From the NCBI GenBank assembly GCA_021018995.1, contig CM037591.1, forward strand, positions 3,416,001 through 3,480,000: DNA of 64,000 nt, read 5' to 3'. This stretch comes from Chloranthus sessilifolius (taxonomy: Eukaryota; Streptophyta; Magnoliopsida; Chloranthales; Chloranthaceae). The notes under the pieces were generated by a model, which had not been told where the DNA came from, ran no database searches, and saw only the letters and a program-made list of their open reading frames with translations. The translations under genes and the position numbers were made by a program. Below are positions 56,078 to 64,000 of the stretch, in pieces; position 1 is the first letter of the stretch, and every line of letters begins with the position of its first letter.

Positions 56078-58117
56078 CTAAGGATAGCAAGTGTACTCAA
56101 CCCTAAAATCTGGGCACTCGGGGTACTCATCCTTTAACTTTTCGAACCCAACTACCTCGGTGCTCATTGTGCGCAAAGTCACTACTCGCCGACTAAGTGC
56201 ATCAACGGCCCTATTTTCAGCACCAGTCTTATGCTTTAACATGAACGTGAACCCTTGAAGGTACTCAACCCACTTCGCGTGCCTTGGGTTCAACTTCTTC
56301 TGTGAAGAAAGAAAGCGTAAGGCTTCAAGGTCAGAGAACAACACAAATTCTTGCGGTCGAAGGTAATGTTTCCAATACCAAAGAGATCGGACAAACGCAT
56401 AGAATTCTTTGTCATAGGTGGAGTATTTTTGCTTCGCCTCGTTAAGTTTTTCATTAAAATAGGCCACAGGGTGACCCTCTTGGCTAAGCACTCCTCCTAT
56501 GCCTACACTCGATGCGTCGCATGCGACTTCAAAGACTTTAGAAAAGTTCGACAATCGCATGACGGGTGCACTACTCATTCGTTGTTTGATCTCAGTGAAG
56601 GCTTTTGTCGCCGTTTTGCCCCATTTAAAGTCCCCCTTCTTCATGCAATCTGTAATTGGGGCCATTATGGTGCTAAAACTTCTGATGAAGCGACGATAAA
56701 AAGTAGCCAAGCCATGGAAGCTGCAGACATCGTATATGTTCTTAGGTTCGGGCCACTCCACAATGGCTCTAACCTTTTCGGGGTCCACGACTTTTCCATT
56801 GGCTGAGATAATGAATCCCAAGAAGACAACGGAAGGTTGCATGAAAGTGCACTTCTTGAGATTGGCAAACAACTTCTCGCCCTTGAGGGTTTCACAAACC
56901 AACCTAAGGTGGGTTAAGTGTTGATCCTTGTCGTGACTATAGATCAAGATGTCATCGAAATAAACAAGGAATTTGCCTAGAAATGGCCTCAACACTTGGG
57001 TCATGAGTCGCATGAAAGTACTCGGGGCATTAGAAAGCCCAAATGACATGACTATCCACTCATAAAGATCATCCTTAGTCTTAAAGGCAGCTTTCCACTC
57101 ATCACCGGGGCGGATGCGGACTTGATGGTAGCCACTCTTAAGGTCTAGCTTTGAAAAGATTGTGGCACCAACCATCATATCAAGCATGTCATCGAGCCTT
57201 GGTATGGGAAACCGATATTTAACAGTAATCTTATTGATCGCACGGCTATCCACACACATGCGCCACGTATCATCTTTCTTAGGAGTGAGTAGGGCAGGTA
57301 CGACACACGGGCTCAGACTCTCTTGGATGAACCCCTTCTGAAGAAGCTCATTGACTTGCCGAGTCAACTCGGCGTGCTCAACCGGATTCAACCTATAATG
57401 GGGCAGGCTCGGTACGGTAGATCCAGGAACTAAGTCTATTACGTGTTGGATATCACGCAGGGGAGGAAGTTTGTTTGGTAAGTCTTTAGGGAAGACTTCC
57501 GTAAACTCTTTTAAAATCGGCTCAACCTCTTGGGGGCACTCGCTCACCGACTTGGGAGCACTCTCTACGGTGACAATTACGTACACCACACTCTCATCTG
57601 TCGATACTTTCTCGAACTCAGAAGGGCTCACAATATTAATGGACTTAGAATACTCGCCCTTCTTTTCGACGGTGTTGGTCGATGGTGTTTTGGGAGGCAA
57701 AGGGTGTAAAGTGATCTTTTTTCCCTTATGCATGAACGTGCATATGTTTGTTCGACCAGAAAGAGTCACGTCCATGTCGTAAAGCCACGACCTTCCCAAA
57801 ATGATATGGCCCACATCCATCGGCACCACATCGCACCATAAGGTGTCAGAATAAGAACCTAACTGAATCGGTACACTACACCTTTTCGACACGGGAATGG
57901 ATGAAGAATTGACCCATGCGACTTTATAATGTCTCGGGTGGGCTTCAGGTGTAAGCCCTAAGCGGCGTACGACATGAGTTGATATAACATTAGTGCAACT
58001 ACCGCTATCCACGATGACCCTACAATTCTTTTCACCAAATCTGGCATAAGTGAAGATGTTCTCCCTACGCCAGCCATCATTTTCATTCCGTTGAAACTGT
58101 GCAAGGGCACACCTCAC
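56078..58117 (-). pseudogene. Gypsy protease, reverse transcriptase and RNase H
   Basis: A 679-residue open frame. Protease VIVDSGSCTNVISTHVVRRL and HIILGRSWLYD; RT with [32 protein letters not shown] and the active site FLVYFDDILIYS; RNase H with VFEVACDASSVGIGGVLSQ, HPVAYFNEKLNEAKQKYSTY and YLQGFTFMLKHKT. All key motifs are present, so this part was open until recently. The frame ends at 56078 after VEYTCYP; the link to integrase is shifted. Confidence 0.95.
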
Positions 58118-58119
58118 AA

Positions 58120-59150
58120 CTAAAGCATGGCCACTACCACATCATCATCCTCCTCTCCCTCAATGAAGAGAGTCCTTTGGGGTTCTTTCGTAGGGCATTG
58201 GGCGGCAAAGTGTCCCATCCCATGACATTTATAGCATTTTAATTGTGAATTAACCCTTGAGGATTCTCCGACTACACCTTTTCCCTTTTCAAACCTAGAA
58301 TTGGTAGGGGCAGGTTGTGTAGGTTTGGGAGGAGGATTGAATCGTCCCTCACCGGATCGTTGGTTACTATATTGTGGCTTGGTTCTCTTCACCACCATAA
58401 TTTTTAAATACCGTTCAAGATCTTGCACAACGGCATAGCATCTTTCAAGAGTTTCTATGGGGTGAGAAATCAACTCTTTCTGCAAATCAAGTCGCAATCT
58501 AGTGTGGAATCTAGAGAGTGATTTCAGGGTCTTCCGATACTTTTGCCCTCATCATGAACTCTTCGAATTTGGTAATGTAATCGATCATGGGCATACCACC
58601 TTGGCATAACATAATTCTCAGTAAGTCGTTCCTTCATGTCGTCCCAATGGGTAATGGGAGGACAACCCGCGTTCACCCTAATGCGCTTAACATTGAGCCA
58701 TAAAAGTCGAGCTTGACTAACCAATTTCATTTTCGCAAGTCTAACGCAACGGTTGTCATTCATGACATACCAATCAAAGTGTTGGTCCATGTCAGAAAGT
58801 CAATCGAGGAAGACGGTAGGGTCCATTCTTCCATCGAAAGTCGGAATCTCAACTCGGACGTTTTTAAGGAGTTGAACTTCGGGGTCATAGTCATTTCTAC
58901 AATGATCCATACGGTTCCGGTTGTCTTGGCGACCATTACGTTCATAGTGTGGACATTCACGCTCTTGGTGTTGATTTTTCAGCCCACCCATCGCTTCCAG
59001 TTGGTTGATTCGATCACGTAATCTATTACTACCAACTCCTAGGGATGTTTGAGCTTGCTCAATGGTATTCAGACATGCAGTAATTGCACCCAACTCTTCT
59101 CGCATACCGTTAAGGGCATTGAGAATCGCACTCGAGTCCATGGTGATCAT
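58120..59150 (-). pseudogene. Gypsy gag, broken
   Basis: Three pieces: 58800-59150 from MDSSAILNALNGMREELGAI to RMDPTVFLD, then TGA where relatives have Trp; 58524-58790 with MDQHFDWYVMNDNRCVRLAK and THWDDMKERLTENYV; and 58120-58497 with LDLQKELISHPIETLERCYA plus the CCHC knuckle CYKCHGMGHFAAQC. A frameshift lies near 58510-58600. It is homologous to the plus-strand gag at 47543, but clearly diverged. Confidence 0.9.
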
Positions 59151-59944
59151 AAGGTCTATTAGGGTTCTAATATGGAATGCAATATGGACTCACAAAAACA
59201 ATGCAATAAAGTAAATATGACAAGCAATGATGCCCTAACCTAGAACACCTAGGTCTCTGATACCAAAACTGACGCGGGACGGTAACCTTAAAATGCGGAA
59301 TATGAATTTTATGCAAATTTGTCGAAATTAATGAAATTAAATCAAGTTTAATCGCAAAATTATCTTTGATACCTTAGGGTTTGTAGAATTCTGATGGGTA
59401 GATCACAAGAGATTCAGATAGGGTCCAGTCTGATGCGCAAGTACTTTAGAGTCGAGGCAAGATCGGCCTAGAGATAGTACTCTAGCTTTTCTAGGATTAG
59501 GCGTTCGTCTTCGGTCCGATGTAGATTCACGAATTCCAAATTGGATTGTAAAAGGGAATTAGGGTTTGTAAAAGGCTTATGGCTTTTAGATCGGTTTATG
59601 GTTTTGGAAAGGGTATTGGCTTTGGGTGGTTTAGGGCTTCACAACAGGTTTAGGGTTTTAGATTTGAAAGGAAACAATTAGGCTATGGTTTAGAGAAGCA
59701 AACACAGATCAAAAGCAGCAAATAAAATAGAGAAGATAACAATGGCTCTTAGGAATCACTCTCTTGGCCTCACACCAAACCCATCTCAGGCAAAGATTAT
59801 TTAAGCATAAAAGCATTCAAATAATCAATCAACTAATTAAAAGTCTTTACAAGCCTCTATATATAGGCCACCAATAATTAAGTTCGAAATAAAAGAGTTC
59901 TACTACTAATAAAATACAAAATGGACGTTTTCGCATGAAATCCC

Positions 59945-60050
59945 GTGTTACGGGATCGCTCGAGCGAGTTTAAGGCATCGCTCGCGCGAGGTTCGGTCGA
60001 GCGAGGCTCGCTCAAGCGATTAAGTGCTTGCTCGAGCGAGAGTTCTCTGT
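59945..60050 (-). promoter_or_regulatory. CTCGAGCGAG palindrome cluster in the gypsy 5' LTR
   Basis: TCGCTCGAGCGA (59956-59967, perfect), CTCGCGCGAG (59981-59990, perfect), GAGCGAGGCTCGCTC (about 59999-60013) and GCTCGAGCGAG (about 60030). On the minus strand a TATA box CTATATATAG (59857-59866) follows about 80 bp downstream. The left LTR keeps only part of this cluster (54415-54450). Confidence 0.85.
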
Positions 60051-60185
60051 AGCGCCGTTCTCCTCGCGGTTTGTGTCTGTTCCTCCTCTGAGGCTACGGT
60101 GCTCAGGCTTCCTCTATGCTTCTTCCGACGCCGATAGAATTGGTGCGGTCCGAATCCAATGTCCATATAAGTGGCGTCCCCGTCA

Positions 60186-60780
60186 TAAGTCTTCTATGGC
60201 TGCCTCTGTAATCCAGATTATAGTTTACATATTGGAGTTCACAATGTTTGATGCCTTCTAATTAACATATCATATTAATTTGATAGGAGTTTCGTGCACT
60301 GAATTTTTCTATCATGATTTTTTCATTGCTTCTCTGGAGTTGTAGGAGAAGCCAAGAGCAAGGATCAAAATTTCGGCTGAGATGACCGAAATTTCGGACG
60401 AAATTATCCGTTTTGGTCCCCACCGAAATGATAATTTGGAAAATTTCGGTCCAAATTTGTATGGGACCCAAAATTTTGATCCTTGACCAAGAGTATAGTG
60501 TATGTAATTGATTTTCATGACATGAAATTTATAGTGCCTATTGTTGGGTCCTTGTACAACCCTCGTGGGCCCGAGGGGGGGGCGTACGCTCTCCCAACAC
60601 CTTAAAACATTGATTTGTACCTCTTCCATCACCAATTGATTTTGGCGGAATGATAGCTCAAGCATAAGATCCTACAGCTACTACTAACTGCCATTGAATT
60701 TTCCAATCTTTTCAAATACAGCTTCTCTGGATCTTTAGGAGAAGCCAAGAGTATAGTGTATGTAATGGCTTTTCATCATC
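60186..60780 (+). repeat. Gamma-adaptin duplication, copy B (right part), with hAT MITE
   Basis: Continues copy B after the gypsy insertion. It includes hAT MITE copy 2 (60359-60485, same site as 36407) and, near 60590, the junction GGGGCGTACGCTCTCC that is the empty site for the LARD element. No final adaptor exon follows. Confidence 0.9.
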
Positions 60781-61133
60781 ATTTCCTCATTTCAGCTTTG
60801 CGAGTCCTATTTCTCCACTCGTATCTTATCGAGGCTAAGCTCTCAGTAACTTCGCTATCCTTCATATCCTTTCTTATGGCTACCCTTCAGGTCTCTTTTG
60901 TCTCTCTTCTCCTACTTCCTTGTGCTTACAGTTTCTCAACCTTTCGTATATGGTCTGCTATGTTCGTCTAATGAAACATGTTCGAACCACCTCAAACGAT
61001 ATTCAGTAATTTTTTTTCTTTAGATTCAAATAAAGATAAATGAGAATGGGCATCTTAATATGCTTGGCACTGAGTCTTCTACCTTTTGAGTGGTTCTTCT
61101 AAAAAGAATAATTTGAAAATGATTCTAAGATAT
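60781..61133. other. Spacer after copy B
   Basis: A small open frame (60756-60971) is rich in Leu/Ser/Phe but has no recognised homology. No supportable gene. Confidence 0.4.
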
Positions 61134-61545
61134 AGGGTAATTTTATTTGTACCCACCTAATCTTTGAGGGCACCAACTCCAAAAATTATTGATTGCTTTG
61201 AATCTGATGATGGAGATTTTTTTCGCCCCAATCTTCTACATAATGGATTCATGGCCGTAGCATCAAACGGTCACTTTTTTATTTCGTGTGGCACTCGTCT
61301 CAAAGAAGTGACCAAAAGACCACGTCACAGATTAGGCTAAAAGGTTATTTTTTCAGGTCACATTTGGGGATGTGTGCCCCCTGAAACCAAAAACTGACTC
61401 TCTGATGGCATGCCCATAAGCTCAAGATTCATTTTGAGGAAGATCGGGGCAAAACACAGTCTCCATCATCTGATGCATAGCAGTCGATAGTTTTTGGCGT
61501 ATGTACTCTCAAAGATTCGGCAGTTGCAAATAAAGGTACCACCCT
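61134..61545. mobile_element. Foldback MITE with AGGGTA ends
   Basis: Left AGGGTAATTTTATTTGTACC and right (inverse) AGGGTGGTACCTTTATTTGC; then CCAAAAATTATTGATTGCTT against CCAAAAACTATCGACTGCTA, and ATCTGATGATGGAGA against ATCAGATGATGGAGA. The core has ATCAAACGGTCA. Same family as 13421-13856. Confidence 0.85.
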
Positions 61546-62929
61546 TCATCTTGGCATTGGCAATGTTTGCTAAGGCCGCAACTTGAGTGATGTAAACCCA
61601 CCTGAGATAACCTCGTTGCCTGTCCAAGGTTCCATTATTATACCAGTCATCCACCTGTAGTTACACCTCATAAATTGGGAGTAAAACCCTTTTTTTGGTT
61701 TTCGAACATTTGCACCCACCCCAGCAAAGTATCTGTGGCTGATCATTGACAATCTTTAATTTAGTCGGTGGCACCCTACCGACAAGGTTTATTAGCTTCC
61801 CAAACTTTGAATGGTGATTGGATTGTTAGGGGGGGAAGAGGGGATGTGTCGTAACTTCATAAGAACGTAACTTAGGCAAGCATCTTTTCCATGATCTCGA
61901 GAATGGAGGAAGCCTAGGAGGAGGTTCGTGCTCATTGTATCGTATCCAATTATTTTGAGGATGAATTAGTTTTTAGAGGGAAATGGTGAGGTCCAAAAAG
62001 TTTGAACTAGATTTCTGAGTTCAACCACATTTGCAGCCCTTGAAAATAGGGATTTCGAGGTCAACCACATTTTATCGGGTCGGGTTGGGTCAACAAAGAG
62101 GTGGTGTCAAGATAGGTACTTGCAGGGTTGGGTTGGTCGAACCGACCAGACATTTATATGTAAAAAGTATAAAAATAGGGATTTTTACCAGGTCGGGTCG
62201 GGTGAGGTCGAGCATTTACAATTTTCATATTGGAGAGCCAAAATATACCTAATCCATTTACAGCCCTAGCTTGCATCCAAAGATGATTAATGTAGCTTTT
62301 GCAGCTATTATCTAGTTCGTTTAGAGGAAGAGGAACCTAAGGATCTGAGAGGAGCACCCACAAAAAGTCCTCTTAAGAAAGAGATAATGGCTCCCGACCG
62401 ACATTTAAACACTAAATTGGTGTTTAAATGATCTTACACTATTAAAATTAGAGCTTTTCATGTTATACCATTGAATTATATTTTTATAATGCAGTGTGGC
62501 ACACATTTGAGCTCAATCTAATTTGTCTAAGTGGCAATCCATCATTAGAACATGTTTTAGCCAAAGAATCATGTCCATAAGTAAATTAAGGACAACGGGC
62601 TGTTGAAAAGATTGTGTGCATTTTGGCTTGGCATTGACCATGCAATTTTGTACGGTTGGGCGCGCCCACTAGATATTCTTGGCAGATAACCTTGTGAGGT
62701 GCTTGTCATTAGTGACATTGTTAACATCCACGGTCCACCAAACCATAGTCACAAAATTCGCAGCGCAAAAAAAATCGCGAATAATTCCCGACTTTTAGGT
62801 CCCCCGAGTTATTCACGATTTTTTCGAAAATTCACCTGATCACAAAAGGTCACGAATAATTGCCGATTTTTTCAAAAAGTTGTGACTTACTTAAATTTTT
62901 AATATATTTTTTTTAAATTGTAGTTTAAA
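61546..62929. other. Spacer with GGGTCGGGT-rich MITE-like insert
   Basis: 61990-62270 begins near CAGCCCTTGAAAATAGGG and ends ATTTACAGCCCTAGC, with GGTCGGGTTGGGTC and inverse-type words, like a plant hAT MITE; exact ends were not determined. No gene elsewhere in this stretch. Confidence 0.45.
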
Positions 62930-63690
62930 ATTTTTTAAAACCTCATATTTTGACCAAACTCAAAAACAACACCAGAAAAACTAAGAATCACTCAGATTCT
63001 GGTAGCTAAGAATCTGGTAGCTAATCCATATTCTATACTTTTTTGGTAAAAGCTTAGAATCGCCCGAACGAAGCCTTTGGAAATGTCATTTGGCCTTCTA
63101 TTGACTGAAAATGAATAGTTGATTGGTTTTTATAAAAAGCGTTTTAACGTTTTTTGCATTACGATTATCAATATTTACATCTGAGGCTCATATCTTGTAT
63201 GCCCTTGTTATTATGTGTAATGACGATTATATATATAACATGTCAGCAGTCAAAACGTGCAATTAGGGCAAACCTGCTTGAAGTCGAGCCAAGCTAAAAA
63301 GTCATAAATAACCCTCTCGTTTCCTTTATAAATGCATGTTAAGGCAAAAGCATTTGTTTGTCCAGTTCGGGTGCCGCATTGAACAAAAGATGATTCTAAT
63401 AGCAAAGGCGAACCCACCCAGGTGAGATAGGTAACAGGTAGCTTGTTTCCAGGCCGATAAGATAGGCGACGGGTCTACAGCCGGTATGCTAGTGGGATCA
63501 CTCAGGTCGGGCCAAAATTTGGCGACCTAGCAGACCCATGGGTCCAAAGTATATGCATGATATGACCTGAAAACCCCACCCCACTCGACTCCCTACCCGT
63601 AAACCCGACCGAATAAAAAACACTATTTTCATTAATTTTGTATAAAAAATATCGGGTGTTAAATCATGTCTTCTGCGTTTATAATAGTTA
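62930..63690. repeat. Repeat block, copy 2 (paired with 23670-24719)
   Basis: The same sequence of segments as at 23670-24719, without the 24340-24485 insert, ending near AAATCATGTCTTCTGCG. No TOPLESS sequence follows here. Confidence 0.85.
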
Positions 63691-63759
63691 GTAAACGGGA
63701 GCTGTCTAGAGCTGTGTAGAGCTGTCAAATGTCAATGGAGCAGGTCGGGCTAAAATATT

Positions 63760-64000
63760 GGCTCGACCAGGTGTCAGTTTACCCAAAACCGAACCCACGG
63801 TTTCGGTTAACCGAGATACCCATTCCCTGAAACCGAAACCGAAACCGAACTGATCTGGCTTGGGTTTCGATCGGTTCAGTTTTTAATTTTTTCTTTTCTG
63901 AAAGAGAATTTTTTTTGTTTTTTTCGGCTTTAGGATCGGTTTTCTCTCCCTATTCAACCGATTTATGGTTTTGGGCAAACAAAATGTGCCGACTATTAAT
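63760..64000. mobile_element. Partial AACCGAAACCGAA-type hAT MITE at the window edge
   Basis: Rich in GAAACCGAAACCGAAACC and GGTTTCGGTTAACCGA words, like the element at 13945-14459, but the right end is outside the window. Confidence 0.5.

Larger units (their letters stand above)
53733..60185 (-). mobile_element. Ty3/gypsy chromovirus-type element, near full length, decayed
   Basis: LTRs 53733-54614 and 59270-60185 start TGACGCGGGACGGTAACC and end CCCCGTCA on the plus strand. On the minus strand the PBS TTTTGGTATCAGAG follows the 5' LTR (59256-59269). Order gag, protease, RT, RNase H, integrase, chromodomain. Flanks CAGGT and TAAGT give at best an imperfect 5-bp duplication; copy A near 36230 shows the uninterrupted sequence. 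The LTRs look about 95% alike, apart from a 45-50 bp gap in the left one. Several stops. Confidence 0.95.

Noticed and set aside
56351..56924. Plus-strand frames opposite the gypsy RNase H and RT
   Set aside because: Shadows of the 679-residue minus-strand frame.
1..64000. Transfer from bacteria or organelle DNA
   Set aside because: No prokaryotic operon, rRNA, tRNA or organelle gene was recognised anywhere in the window.

Overview
The window is nuclear DNA of a flowering plant. The evidence is a multi-exon, GT-AG-spliced TOPLESS-family corepressor gene, exons of the AP-1 clathrin adaptor large subunit gamma, and plant-type mobile elements: a MULE with a DUF1985/Ulp1 gene, chromodomain Ty3/gypsy and Ty1/copia elements, an L1-type LINE, PIF/Harbinger, and hAT and foldback MITEs. 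Base composition is AT-rich. No rRNA, tRNA, organelle or bacterial genes were recognised. I cannot name the species.

Layout. (1) 1-6430: the right-hand part of a large MULE, cut by the window edge. It has a decayed transposase on +, a convergent DUF1985/coiled-coil/Ulp1 gene on -, and three arrays of a 20-bp repeat built on a 10-bp palindrome. (2) 6570-12654: a TOPLESS-like gene whose 16 recognisable exons stay in one frame and have splice sites, but whose second WD40 propeller is lost. (3) 12655-18400: nested foldback and hAT MITEs, then a probable solo LTR with hairpins. (4) 19080-20010: dead PIF/Harbinger transposase. (5) 20440-24720: LTR-like and repeat debris. (6) 24720-25990: a second, broken copy of the TOPLESS promoter and 5' exons. 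(7) 26766-33960: two copia fragments. The first contains a 4.5-kb LINE flanked by a 261-bp direct repeat; the second contains a foldback MITE. (8) 35089-60780: remains of a gamma-adaptin locus. Its ear-domain exon is present twice through a segmental duplication. The locus is interrupted by a 6.2-kb LTR element without protein genes (36616-42806), a deleted gypsy element (46268-50694) and a decayed full-length gypsy element with chromodomain (53733-60185). (9) 60781-64000: foldback elements and a second copy of the repeat block that lies upstream of the TOPLESS duplicate.

Order of events can be read from nesting. A hAT MITE entered the adaptor intron before that segment was duplicated. The protein-less LTR element then entered one copy only, since the other copy keeps the empty site, and the chromodomain gypsy entered the other.

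Two observations stand out. First, the MULE pairs a DUF1985-type protein with three arrays of a dyad-symmetric 20-bp repeat in its own non-coding DNA, which resembles the layout of the plant MULE anti-silencing (VANC-type) systems. Second, several LTR families in this window each carry a private cluster of short palindromes or inverted words just upstream of a TATA-like box. Two gypsy elements that share pol and LTR ends carry entirely different words.
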